Positions 40,179 through 52,623 of a stretch of 64,000 bases of DNA are shown here, piece by piece. The DNA lies in assembly GCA_963070105.1 (NCBI GenBank), contig OY718805.1, forward strand, positions 9,390,652-9,454,651, read 5' to 3'. A program made the translations under genes and the position numbers. The stretch is from Litomosoides sigmodontis (Eukaryota; Nematoda; Chromadorea; Rhabditida; Onchocercidae). Below the pieces are notes generated by a model, which ran no database searches, had not been told where the DNA came from, and saw nothing but the letters and a program-made list of their open reading frames with translations. Positions within the stretch are counted from its first letter, which is position 1. Each line of letters begins with the position of its first letter.

Positions 40179-43100
40179 AAGGTGTGAAGTCTCAATAACA
40201 TATGAACAGACAGCAATGTACAGCGAGTGCTTTCAATTTGTGTTGTTGTTAGTCTTTTGGAATTTCAACCACTGTTTACTCTTGAATTGACAATGTGGAC
40301 TGTGTTATGGTGTGATGATTCTCCTCTAATTTGTTCTTTCCTGTCTAATTCATCAGGGCCACAATTAAGTTATAGAATTAATTACCGGAAAGCAATATAA
40401 AAAAGTTTAACTGATAGAAAACAATTCAAATGATCAAAAATCATAGTGCAGTTATGGAAACGAAGTGATTGTATCGCCTATCATTTTGTTTTTGGTTTTG
40501 TATATCCCATAAAGCTTATGTCACCTTTATTTTCATGTAAAGTGCTTTTAATCACAAAACACAGTTTTTTCCGAAAAAGCAAGCAACAAAAATCAATCCC
40601 GAAGAATCGTGATTTTCGAAGACATTCGCTTTTTCAGTGATTGTTCTTTCTATCATTATTTTGTTGCACTTGATTTCTTCGGGATTTTTTTTAACATTAA
40701 ATACAGATAATTAAAAAACAAGTCGGATAGTAGAGTGCTGCTACAAACAACTCAAAAACTTGCTTTTTTTTATGAATGACATATTTAACACATCTTCCAA
40801 TTATTTTTAATTAAACTTCTTCGTCCGTACAAAATTTTTTGAAATGTTTTTATAATGGAAGCGAATGTTCATTTTAACATTTTTAAATTTTGTTTTTGTA
40901 ATTTCTTAAGGATGAGTAAACTGCCTCATTTCGAAATCTATTATTATTAGGTGAAGAATTGATCTTATCGGTCTTATAGGATTAGCTGCACTTCAGGATA
41001 AGGTTAGCTGCACTTCAGGATAAGGTTAACTGCACTTCAGGATAAGGTTAGCTGCACTTCAGAATAATCTTTTGTCATCATGAAGGGATGCCTTCATTCG
41101 TTGTATTATGAATTTCTGGGTTGTTTTCGTTTTTAAAAGTATATCTCTTTAAAATCTTGATGCATTGGGTTCAAACTATATTGAATCAAGATTTTGACGA
41201 ACTTTTTCACAAATTATGTTACAAAAACAGCTATACTACGGATACGTGGAATAATTCAAAACTGTAAATGAAATAAACAAGTCAGGTTAAAGATAAAATA
41301 TAAGGATGTAATGTTTCTCATCTCCAAATGAATGAAGTCCTATTGAAAGACGATAAGAAGTTACAGATATATTTTAATTCCAACAGCATATACAATTCCT
41401 GAACATCCTAATTGCCGTTGTGGCTCTTGAGTGAGATATACTTTGGTTTACTGGGAATTTCTCCGGTCCATTGTCTCTACATATATAAATCGAACAATTC
41501 ATATGAAATGTTTTTGAGGAAATCGATACACATATATATATGCAAACGTATATAAATCATCAGTGTAATCTCCTTTGATAAAAAACCTCTGATTATTTTA
41601 CAGCGTGTTATTGTAAAGTATCGCTGTGGTTTGGTTTGAATTTGGTTCTGTAGAAACTATATGATAATCATGTTTTTGAAAGAAATTCCATTGAAAACGA
41701 ATCAAGTGAACTGAGAGGAAGTTACAGGTGTAGTTTACAATTCCAGTGGCATATAGGGTGTTGAATAAAATTTGTTAGAACAGTAACCAAAATATAAGAG
41801 CAAATTTTAACGCTGAAAAACATTTTCAAATGGTACTTTTTATTAAACGATAAAGATTTTTTTTTTTTTGAACAGGATAGTAAGCCTGTAAAGTGAAGAT
41901 GCTCGGTCATTCAAGATGAATATATTATGTCACATTTAATTTCATTCTTTGCCTGAGCAAATCATTGATAGCAGATGAACAGTGAAATAAGTCTATAGCT
42001 AAAATTTTTGCTCCAACGTGTTTTTCTTTCTAAAAAAATTTAAAAGAATTTTGTGTTTTTCCTTCTAAAAAACAATCCAACTAACACTGTTAAGCAAGTT
42101 TCCTCTTCCCAAATCACATATCTCTTTACTGCCTGAGCCATTTATCGAGTGCAGAAAGTTGAAAATTACATGTTATGTTTTGCATATGAAGACACCTCCA
42201 TAGCACTCAACAATACGTATAAGTTGGGCTGCGCTTTTTCACAGTGGTCCGTCCATTTCTCATATGCTCTCCTTCTGACATTTATAGTCCACTTGCCCTT
42301 CCCGCCATGATCGCCTCCGTTATTAGGAATTTAGCACCGCACCGTCGGGTCAGATCACCGTCGATCAGGTTTGATGTTGGCACTGTATCAGTTGATGTCA
42401 TCACTTGTTGTTTCCTAGTTCGATGTGTTACTTAAGTGAAGGGGAGAGATGATGCTTTCCGCTCTCAGCGCTTGACCTTGTAAACCAATGTTTGCAGTGA
42501 GATAGATCTTTGATCGATAGGAAAAAGGAGGACAACAGCAATCATCAATTACAGTCAGTTGATGGTGTCGTCGTTGCCCACTTTTAGTCGTTCCACACTT
42601 TTTATCGATTCAATGTGTTATTAATTTTCGTTTCGACTTCACGGTTTGTCACGCACGTAGAAATGAGCATCACGAAATAACGCTATTTTCTATCCTTTAC
42701 AATAAGTTTAACTGATAGCACTTACGTATTTGCTAGCATCCCATAGCTTGCTCACTTGTTATAAATTGGTATTGAAATTAAAAAGCAAAAACATTACGAA
42801 AAAAAGTGTCCGTCATTTTTCCTCCAATGTAAAAGTGTCTTCCTGTTGTTCAGTGCTTTCCTACTGTTCCGATCAATAAAACGTTCTGCTCTTTTATTAG
42901 CTATTTGTCAAAATTTTTTTCAACATTTGTTTCGTATTAAATGCTTACTCACTAGAACTTACGAGTGCTTCTCATTTTGATATCTCATCGTTAATACTTG
43001 AAAGGCAGAGACCTCCTATTTTCCACCTAAATGTTATGGTAATGCTATGAAGAAATGTTCGAAAATCAATTTGGAAATTAATATGATTTGAAAAATGAGC

Positions 43101-44710
43101 GAATGATTGTGTATTCGTACAGTTTGGATTTTTTGTTTTATTTCTTTAGGGAATGTAGCAGAATTGTAATGTTCGTATGTGTATGGTTCGACATTGCAAT
43201 TTCGACTAATACATTTATCATAGCGTGCTGCAAATTTTTACTCCATTGATTTTTCTGCTTGTTTTGTCCAGAAGTTTTAATTCTATTATTTCCGTTTGTG
43301 TAAAGCGTCAACTGCTCATTAAAAAGAAAGCTTTGCATGTGTGTACATCTCACCTACAGAAATGTGTTAACAAATAGAGAAGTGATAAAATGCATTTAAA
43401 AGTAGAAACGGATTCTCGGAAGGGTTGTTTAGCGTTAGAATATAATCCTTGAAATGTCTAAAAAAGCTAGCAGGAAGCAATTTCGGTCCGATAGAAGAAT
43501 GGCACCGTATTTTTTCCACTATTCTAATTTGAAAGTTTTAGTTTACATGAAATAACCCGATTTTGGGCACTGGATTATCACTGTTATCATTTCTCATTGT
43601 ATTTGAATCAAGGCATTTTCGTTAAATCTTTTCATAGAGGCATTAGAGAGAAAAACATTTTCGCATATTTCATTGTATTCAATGGGAGAGGGAGAGAGAT
43701 AGTAAGATAAAATTGTAAACTTATAATTTGAAAAAATCCACTCAAAATGATCGAATCTTGGACACTGATGAATGGCTCAACATAAGCTGGATTTTGCAAC
43801 TCTCCTTCGTCACAAAATTTCTTTAAAAAAATGAAGAAAAAGAAACTCGATCAACGTCAACGATGCGATTCAAACAAAAAATGTTTTGGGAATTAAGTTT
43901 TGATTCCTACAAAAAGTTTAACCATCATGGTACATTTTTTAGATAGTATCTTATTTTGGTAATAGGCATATCATTCGTTCCCCCTTGATTGTTGGTAGTA
44001 GTAGTAGTAGTAGTATTTGATAGCAGGTAGATCATCCATTCACCTCTTAACCTTTTAAGTGACAGAAGAGCATTGCCTTAACAATTGCTTCCATATATTT
44101 GTTATCAAAATTTAGAAAATTCATCTTCAAAACATCAAATATTCCTTTCCTTTTTCAGTCATAAAATGAGAGTGTTAGTTTTGAACTTCTTTTTATTCTC
44201 ATTTCCTTCATTCTCTTCGTCCTCATTCACTGATTCGATCGTAGCTCTGTGCATTTTTTGTTGTTTTTTTGTTCCTATCATTTCTTGAAAATTGATGCTT
44301 GGAGGAGAAGGCCAACAGTTGCAGCTGTTCCTTTTCCTTCCTTTACAGAAAACATAGAGAAAGTAAATGCTCCCTTCCTAACAATACACTCATCCAAAAT
44401 CATGTCGTTTTTGTATTAGCAACGTGATTCATGACGAATTGAAAAATCACATCTTTTAACTCTCACTCTCATTCACTCTTTTCATTTAACAGTTATTTCT
44501 GTCTGATTTTTCTCTAACGATGCTAGATGATGTTTATTTGTTATTTGTTAGTCAAATGATTGCATTATTAGGTTTATTTCATCTAATCAAATCGATCACA
44601 GTGATAGAAGGAAGTGCACAAAATGTCATCTGTACACAAATAGAAATTTTTTATCATATGTTGTAAATTTTTTGCAGCCTGAGAGAAGCCAATTTGGTTT
44701 TTTGCACATT
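40179..44710. other. Intergenic region between UFD-2 and the first PDH E1 alpha gene
   Basis: No complete gene was recognised. It includes a 4 x 22 bp tandem repeat (40982-41068) and a GC-richer patch at about 42240-42435 with a transit-peptide-like open frame starting at 42307, described among the findings. (GTA)n lies near 43995-44015. Upstream regulatory sequence of the first PDH gene is expected in the right half. Confidence 0.55.
40982..41068. repeat. 22-bp tandem repeat, four copies
   Basis: The unit TTAGCTGCACTTCAGGATAAGG repeats four times with single-base changes (A for G in copy 3, A for G near the end of copy 4). Confidence 0.9.
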
Positions 44711-47340
44711 ATGTTTAGCATTCTTCGCAATGTAGTCAGAGCACCTAAGGTAAGGAATCATAAGTAAATTTTTTTCTTTTTCACAAAAATAAAAAAGCAA
44801 AATACCTTAACGATGTGGAAATTATTTCTTTTGATATTCACAATTCAGAAATCATATAGAAATAATTTAGTGTTCTGGTTTCAGGTGCCCGTACAACAAT
44901 CACTGGTAGCATTTTCGGTTCGTTTGGCTAGCAATGAAGCATCTTTTCAAACGAAGCCGTATAAATTACATCGGCTCGACTCAGGTCCATCAACAAATGT
45001 TTCTGTCACAAGAGCTGATGCGTTGGATTTCTATCGTAAAATGCTGGTTGGTTTTTTACAGACTTTATATAATATTTGCTTCTCTCTACCCTATACACAT
45101 ACTAAACGATATTTGATTTGTCTGCTGGATTATCTTTTTGCTTATATCTGCTAGTTTTGTAGAAATTAACTTTTACTGTGTTTAGGTAGTTAGACGAATG
45201 GAAACGGCAGCAGGAAATCTCTACAAGGAGAGACTTGTTCGTGGTTTCTGCCATTTATATGCCGGACAGGTGATAAATTTTATGTTGCTCTTAGCATTTC
45301 TTGCTCTCTTCTCAGTACAATAATTGATTTTTGAACACGTTTTATGACAATTAAATTATCATTTCATCTTTTTGGTTCTTTGTTTTTCTCTGTTGAACTT
45401 TGTTAAAATTGCTGAAGTTAATATTTTATTTAATTAGGAAGCGGTCGCAGTCGGACTTTGTGCAGCGAAGGACAGCGAAGATGTTATAATCACTTCATAT
45501 CGTTGCCATGCTTGGACCTATTTAACTGGATCGGGAGTCGGCGAAATTTTGTCGGAATTAACAGGTTAGTGAAAGAGGACTATTCGTACAGTTTTTAATG
45601 ACATTTTTATTGTAAATATTGCTTTTTTAAAGGGCATTTTAATAAACTAAAATGAAGTGCTGTAAAATAGGTCGTTGTACTATACTATGCAATTATTTTT
45701 AGGTCGACGTTCTGGCAACGTGTATGGAAAAGGTGGTTCTATGCACATGTATAACAAAAACTTCTTCGGCGGTAATGGAATTGTTGGAGCACAACAACCG
45801 CTTGGAGCTGGCCTCGCATTTGCTCTTAAGTATAATAAAAAGAAGAATGTTTCATATACTGTGTTTGGTGATGGTGCAGCAAATCAAGGACAGCTTTATG
45901 AAGGTTCAGTCTTCTTTCATAGTCTGATAATTCACTGCTGTATGATGAAAATATACTGTTAACAAAGATAAACATCAGATTTATCTTGTTCAGACATTAC
46001 ATTAGTATACTCTTATCAGATAATGGATGGAATTTTGCAGTTTATTAATTGAAGCGGGAGTCGTAGAAGGAAGTTAGCCCTGCTAGGTATAAATAGATTT
46101 ATTCAGATTTGTTCTGCTAGGTATAAATAGATTTTGTTAGCCCTGCTAGGTATACATAGATTTGTTCAAGGAAATGATAATCTTAAACAAAGTGTTTCTT
46201 CAGTCATTAATATGTGTGCATTATGGGCTTTACCATGCGTATTTATTTGCGAAAACAACGGATATGGTATGGGTACACCAACCAACCGTTCATCTGCCGT
46301 TACGGACTACTACACACGTGGTGATTATATACCTGGTGTTTGGGTATGTTTCATAACGGCTATTCTAAAAGTTTCTATAGTAACAATTCAGGTAAGCAAT
46401 CCAGTAAGTTAAAATAATTTTAGGCTGATGGTATGGATGTTCTTGCCGTTAGAGAAACAATCCGATGGTCAAGGGAATATTGCAATTCTGGAAAAGGTCC
46501 TCTTATGCTAGAATTCACTACCTATCGATATTCTGGTCATTCTATGTCCGATCCGGGAACAAGGTTGGTATTTTCTAGAATTTTAGAAGAACAAAAAATG
46601 AATGATTGGCTTCCCCACTTACACGCGTGATATTTTCAGTTACCGAACTCGGGACGAGGTACAACAAATGCGCAAATCTCACGACCCAATCACGGGATTT
46701 AAAGATAAGATCGTTGGTGCCGGGTTGGCTTCTGAGGAAGAATTGAAAGAAATCGATAAGCAAGTTAAGAAAGAGGTTGTCTCCAGCTTTCCTTGTTTGA
46801 AAAAATCACGTAGTTTTCGACAAAAAATTTTTCTATTCTAAAAATTTACCTTGTTAACGAAACCGTGAAGTGCGTTGTTCTATAGATTCAACCATACAAA
46901 CAGCCCTGTATGCCAACTGTCAAAGTAATTGATCTATTTTTTACGGTACATGTGAAGTGACGTGAAAACTTGTGAGATGAGCGGAACTTTTTTTTAGTTC
47001 AAAAACTGAAACTAGAAAAAGTATCGAAATTGAAAACGGGCAATAAAATTCATCATAGGTGTAGTAACTGTTTTCATCATAAGTGTAATAACTGTTTTCA
47101 TCATAAGTGTAATAGCTGTTTATTCCGTTAAATTTGAAGATTCCTGCGTTATTTCAGGTTGACGAAGGTATAAATATTGCCAGGAATGAACCTCCAGTTC
47201 CACTCGAATCTCTTTACTGTGACATCTATCACAATACACCTCCTCAATTTGTACGTGGTGTCACTCTGGATAACAGTGTCGTACAGAAGCATTGCACAAC
47301 CGAAGATTTGCTTAAATCATTAGGATCGAAGACTCTATAA
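44711..47340 (+). CDS. pdha-1: Pyruvate dehydrogenase E1 component subunit alpha, copy 1
   Basis: Nine exons, 44711-44749, 44885-45046, 45186-45269, 45438-45564, 45703-45903, 46204-46343, 46424-46563, 46640-46775 and 47158-47340, encode 403 residues. The start gives a basic, Ser/Arg-rich mitochondrial leader ([13 protein letters not shown]). The thiamine diphosphate motif runs from GDGAANQG to [29 protein letters not shown] and YIPGVW are family hallmarks. With E1 beta it decarboxylates pyruvate in the mitochondrial matrix. Phosphorylation loop A reads [12 protein letters not shown], keeping human sites 1 (Ser293) and 2 (Ser300). At the position of site 3 (Ser232) it has Val (SSAVTDYY). A poly(A) signal is at 47476-47481. 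Exon sizes and phases match copy 2 nearly one to one. Confidence 0.95.
46079..46167 (+). repeat. Imperfect tandem repeat in intron 5 of PDH copy 1
   Basis: Three occurrences of CTGCTAGGTATAAATAGATT, one with a C for A change, are separated by short AT-rich spacers, ending about 35 bases before the acceptor at 46203. Confidence 0.8.
47049..47120 (+). repeat. 24-bp tandem repeat, three copies, in intron 8 of PDH copy 1
   Basis: Units beginning TTCATCATAAGTGTAATAAC occur three times, with two changes in the first copy and one in the third, about 40 bases before the last acceptor. Confidence 0.85.
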
Positions 47341-48806
47341 CCGTTTTCTTATATTTTGTAAACCTTGAATTCCCAACTTGGTCTTTTCACCATTCATCAT
47401 CATTTTGTATCTGTCGATGAGAAAATTATTCAAATGATGATTGATAGACTTGAAATTCAACAGTATAACTAATTAAATAAACATACGTTCAGATATAAAT
47501 AAAAATGAGAAGTGCAAATACGCAAAGACTGTTATGTTCAACCTCAAACTCAGTTGAATAACTCGGAGAATATGGCGGAAGGTGTAAATATGTTGAAAAG
47601 AACGGTACTTACTGCTATATTTAGCATACCGCTTGCAAGCTGATAATTTTTTTTTTTTTAAATAAGGGAAGAACGTGTTGAACCTTCGAATTCGGAAGAA
47701 TGCTTCCAAATAACCAATCTCTTATGCATGGTGAATTGCTCATGAATTTCATGTACACCACGAATACGAAGGTATTAGCATATTGCATATTCAGTGATGA
47801 TTTCCAAGCTGAAACGAAAAATTCTTGACAAGAAGCATGAGGATGTTAGATTTCAAAAACCTTAGAAATTCTATTACAAACGAACAGCAACTTCGAGCAC
47901 TGATATAATTTGTGATAGGAAAAGTTGGAGCTCAGGAGAGGGAGAAAGGGAGGAATGCTTTAGAGATGAACAGAAGAGGAGTCTTGAAGGTTCGGGATAT
48001 GTGAGAGCAGAAGATTCAGAAAAGCTAAATCACTATTTTTCTTCCCTTCTATTTAATTTTTTGGAAAATTCTCAAAGCCCTTACAACTTGTCACATAAAA
48101 GTATATGCCTGAACATCATCATCGTCATTATCACCATAACCTAATAATGTTGAGCAATGATAAAATACAAGCACAAGTTTGAAATTCAAAATTCGATCTG
48201 TCATGCAAAATTAAACCTCATTTATAAGTAAATATGTCATCATGACTTTCTATTCTCTCTAGCTATGAAACAATAGCTAACAATCTGTCCGAATCTGATT
48301 CTTGAAAATTAACGTACACCTAAGCGTAATGCATTTCGTGATAACTAAATATAAAATGATAAGCTAATCACTCATTAAATGTAAATAAGTGACTTATAAA
48401 GGATTGAAACTCAATTAATCAATCATTTCCCTGCGTTTTATTTATGATATTGTTGACTGATTAGCAGCACTCAATTGCTGTTAGCTTAAAAATGACTAGT
48501 AAGAGCGAAATTTGTAATTGAGGAGTGACTTATAAAGTCCAAGTTTACTGTTCTGTACCACAACAACAGCGTGTAATATCTTTGAATGATTCGACAACTG
48601 ATAATTCGTCACGGACTATTTTAGTGCTGCTAAAATTTGCATATTCATTGCATGCTATTTTTTTTTTGCAAATCAGTTATGCAAAATTTTGTGATTTTGT
48701 TAAAACTTGCTGGCGCAGAAGTGGTGCCTTACTGCGTAACTTTGTAGTGCTGCATAACGGTGGTCATTCTTTTCATATATTTTAAATCTCTTCTATTCCA
48801 TGAAAT
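47341..48806. other. Spacer between the two PDH E1 alpha genes
   Basis: About 1.47 kb without a recognisable gene. It contains the 3' UTR and poly(A) signal of copy 1 and should hold the promoter or trans-splice signals of copy 2. It is far longer than the roughly 100-bp spacing usual in nematode operons, so separate promoters are likely. Confidence 0.55.
47476..47481 (+). promoter_or_regulatory. Poly(A) signal of PDH copy 1
   Basis: AATAAA lies about 136 bases after the stop codon. Confidence 0.55.
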
Positions 48807-51800
48807 ATGCCTACCATTCTATCCGCTGCTAAGGTAAGTAGCTCTATCGTTGATGGAGAGGTTTGCTGAGAAAGTATTATTAATTCTGAAAGTACCATTG
48901 AACAATCAATAATTCTTTTTGAATCGATCATACTTTTCATTCGTTCTGCTACGTGACAAGATAGATTGCAGAGGCATTCAGAAGACACACGTAAAATTGC
49001 ACGTCGTTTTTTTTTTTGTATGAAAATCTACGCGTGGAATTCATCATGATTTTATCTCTATAAAAAATTAAAGATGGAAAATTTTATGAATTAAATGCAT
49101 TTAATGATTTGATATCATTAGGTGTTACCAATATTGCGACCACAATTATGCAACGTTCGATTAGTTCGACGTGTTAGTGAAGCGTCATTTCAAACGCAAC
49201 CATTTAAATTGCACCAATTAAATACTGGTCCATCGACAAATGTTACTCTTAACAAATCGGATGCATTAGACATGTACAGAAAAATGCAGGTATCATTTAG
49301 CATTCTTTTAATTACAGTTTTACTTCTCACTAATTATCAGCAAATTAGCTAAAATAACAACCAAAGCTAACTTTTACTGTCAATTTTCTATCTTTGCAAT
49401 TGTCAAAAATTATTTCACTAATTAGTAGGAAAGAGCATTTGCTTGAAAATTTTTGAATTGCAAGATGAAAGAGATTCAATGTTCATTGGAAATTGTTTGT
49501 TTATCTTAGGAAAAACAAGCACTTCACAAAATGCTTTCAAATTTCTACTCCACTTTTTTCAGTTATTTTGAACATTTTTCGACAAGTTTAGGTAATTCGC
49601 AAAATGGAACAAGCATCAGACTTGTTATACAAGGATCGAAAAATCCGCGGCTTTTGCCATCTCTACGCCGGACAGGTTAGGGAAAAAAAATTCACTAATT
49701 ATTTTAGTAACACTTTCATAGCTGACAGCTTTCAACTTTCATGCAAAATGTTGCATGCAGGAGGCATGTGCTGTTGGACTTCATGCTGCAAAGGATTCGG
49801 ATGATTCCATCATCACTTCGTATCGATGCCATGCATTCGCCTATTTAGCAAGGAATGTGAAAGAGGTCATTTCGGAATTGCTTGGTTAGTTAGATTCATC
49901 ACAAAGTTCGCAGTAGACACTGTAATAAATATGCTTTCTGGCCCAGACGTACTGTAATAAAACAGAGGCCTAAAAATATCGTAATGAAACATGTAAGCCC
50001 AACATACCTTAATAAACATTCAGTTCTAAAAATACTGTAGCACACATATAGGCCTTATTTTTGTCCCAATTCCTCTGATAGTTTGTTGTTGTACAAGTAA
50101 GCAATCTGCAGCTACTGTAAGCTTCCAAACAGACACGGTTCACTTCTGTCCGCTGTGCATTTTAGCAGGAGGAATTGCTCAGGCTTATCATCGTCTTATC
50201 ATAGCTAAGTGATTTTGTAATTTTTTCCACTAACAGTTCAACATTTACATTCAAATGCTTTAGGCCGTTCACATGGCAATGTGAGAGGAAAAGGTGGTTC
50301 AATGCATATGTATGCTAAAAATTTCTACGGCGGAAATGGAATTGTTGGTGCGCAACAGCCGCTTGGTGCTGGCATAGCATTTGCAATGAAGTATAATCGT
50401 AAGCCAAATGTTTGTTTCACGTTGTACGGCGATGGTGCTGCAAATCAGGGACAACTTTTTGAAGGTAATCCATCAATTTTAATTAATAAGAAAAAAAAAA
50501 TAATTCGTGAAAGTTTAACAGTTGTAGAAACAATTAATTGTACATCTAATTCGTTCTTGTTTCATCTTTTTTATCTTACTTTTTTTTCTCGTAAAAAGTT
50601 TCAAAAATTTTTTATTATTTTTTTAAAAAAATATTTTTGAATAATTTGTACAGAAGGAATGGACATTTTGTGGTTTCGTAATTTTTGCAAACATCAAAAT
50701 GCAAAAATTATTAGAGCAGCTTTTTGAAAGGAATATTTGCACAGCTTTAAGCGAATTTTCACTTATTTTATTCTGCAAAATATTTCGCTTCACTTGACAA
50801 ACTACTATTAATGATTAACAAGAAAAAAAAAGTGAAACATTACTATTATAATTATATTTCATAAATGTAAAATGAAAATTACTCACAATATGCAAATTAC
50901 GTGTTAGAAGTGAGAAATATTACTGGGAAATGCTGACAACTCAATGGACGTAGGTCAATGAATGTATCACGAATAGATGACATTCGAGCAAATGATTTCT
51001 AGCTAATGCAATTTTAGCAGCAAATATTTGTGCGTTATGGCGCTTACCGTGTGTTTTTATTTGTGAGAATAATGGTTACGGTATGGGTACACCAACTTCA
51101 CGTTCCTCCGCATCAACCAATTATTACGCACGTGGTGATTATATTCCTGGAATTTGGGTATGATAATTTTTTTTTTTTTTGCTGTAGCTTTATGAAAATG
51201 CAGGATGGAAGTGTGTAATTGAATGGATTGTAAAACACAGGTTGATGGTATGGATGTGCTTGCAGTACGTGAAGCAATTAAGTTTGCCAGGAAATATTGT
51301 ATCACTGATGAGAAGGGGCCATTATTTATGGAATTTTCAACCTATCGCTTCTATGGTCATTCTGTTGCCGATCCAGGAACCAGGTGATTGAGGAAAATTT
51401 ATGAGGAATGAATAATTTTCATTGATAAGTTTTTTTTTTTGCACGATTTGTAGCTTAAACCATATCTTGGACTGTTCTTTTTTTTTTGGTGCTCTTCTTC
51501 CTTTTCCTTTCTAAATTTAACCATTTCAAATTTGTAGCTATCGAACTCGTGAAGAGGTGCAGAACGTTCGTAAAACATGTGATCCTATCTTGCTGCTAAA
51601 AACTAGAATTCTTGATGCAAATCTAGCTACAAAGGATGAATTGAAAGTGATTGAAAGTGAAGCAAAAGAGGAGGTATTTTAAAAATATAAAAGAACAAAA
51701 AAAAAAAAAGGACACTGACTAACTTTTGCTTCTTCTTGTAACTCTCAGAGTAACTAACATTCTATCATTCATGCAAATTTTGATGCTACCAGATGAAGAA

Positions 51801-52125
51801 AAGAGTTAGATAGAATTAACTTTCATTGTTAGACAATTTTACTGCAAAATAATCGGCGACTGCTTCTTATCAAAAGTAATAGTTGTTGTTTGACCTAACT
51901 TTTTGCACTTTCAATCACTACACGTTCACCTACAGTGCCATGTGCTATCATACATTAATTAATTAGGTCGATGAAGCAGTTAAGTTTGCAAAGGATGATC
52001 CGGTGATTTCCACGGATGCAATACTCACTGATATCTACCATAATACACCACCGATAATTGTTCGTGGACATACAATGGATGATATCAAAGTGCAGCCGTA
52101 CACTCGAACAAGTGATATCATTTGA
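48807..52125 (+). CDS. Pyruvate dehydrogenase E1 component subunit alpha, copy 2
   Basis: Nine exons, 48807-48833, 49122-49289, 49592-49675, 49761-49884, 50264-50464, 51018-51157, 51241-51383, 51538-51673 and 51967-52125, encode 393 residues. Intron positions and phases match copy 1. The leader (MPTILSAAK, then NVRLVRRVS) fits mitochondrial import. The diphosphate-binding segment GDGAANQG to ENNGYG and GKGGSMHMY are intact, so a catalytic subunit is expected. Loop A reads [16 protein letters not shown]: site 1 and site 2 serines are kept, but Met-Ser after site 1 has become Val-Ala. Site 3 keeps Ser (SSASTNYY), unlike copy 1. The C terminus is about ten residues shorter, ending in TSDII. Exon 6 could start at either of two AGs (51017 or 51020); the first fits the family better. 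Ascaris is known to have two E1 alpha isoforms, but I cannot assign these copies to them. Confidence 0.93.
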
Positions 52126-52153
52126 AACATTTCAAACTTTTTCACTTTCTGCT

Positions 52154-52159
52154 AATAAA
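52154..52159 (+). promoter_or_regulatory. Poly(A) signal of PDH copy 2
   Basis: AATAAA lies about 28 bases after the stop codon at 52123-52125. Confidence 0.6.
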
Positions 52160-52596
52160 ACTAACTGTAAGATGTAAGATGTGAGGTGAAGTGAGATGTA
52201 CTAGAATACACTAATGATAAACATTTTTATTTTCAAAAAATTTAAATTTTATTATTGGAAGAATAAATGAGCAGCATGATAGGTGCCACAGACTATCTCC
52301 AATTATTCATTCCTTTACACACTGAAAGGTATCATCCGATGATATGAGAGGAAATGAATTTTTGAAATATTTAATTATCGGATGAAACTGGTGTGCTTAG
52401 CTAGCCCTCACAACTTCCACTCTTTTTTACACAAAGTATAATTTAACAAAATTATATTTGCAACCGAAGAATGCAAAAAGACCATTTTCATCTTTCGTCA
52501 AGTAACAAAAAAAAAATTCAAAAATTTCTTAATTCATTAGCTATTGAAATATTTTACCGTTGCGTGGTGCATTATCAAAAGTTGCTAATGTCATTA

Positions 52597-52623
52597 TGCT
52601 AACACAGCTCTGCTATGTTAGCA
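52597..52623. repeat. TGCTAACA hairpin
   Basis: TGCTAACA and its exact reverse complement TGTTAGCA flank an 11-nt loop. Further GCTAA/GCTAAC copies lie within 60 bp on both sides (TTGCTAATG, TTGCTAACG, GCGCTAACG). Confidence 0.75.

Noticed and set aside
40982..41360. CRISPR-like array from regularly repeated 22-bp units
   Set aside because: Units are directly adjacent with no spacers, and the DNA is clearly eukaryotic.
45675..45962. Apparent start codons inside PDH copy 1 exons giving short proteins
   Set aside because: They are internal codons of exon 5; the true start with a leader is at 44711.
50281..50640. A 119-codon frame running past PDH copy 2 exon 5
   Set aside because: Only the part to 50464 is exon; the rest is intron read-through after the GTAATC donor.
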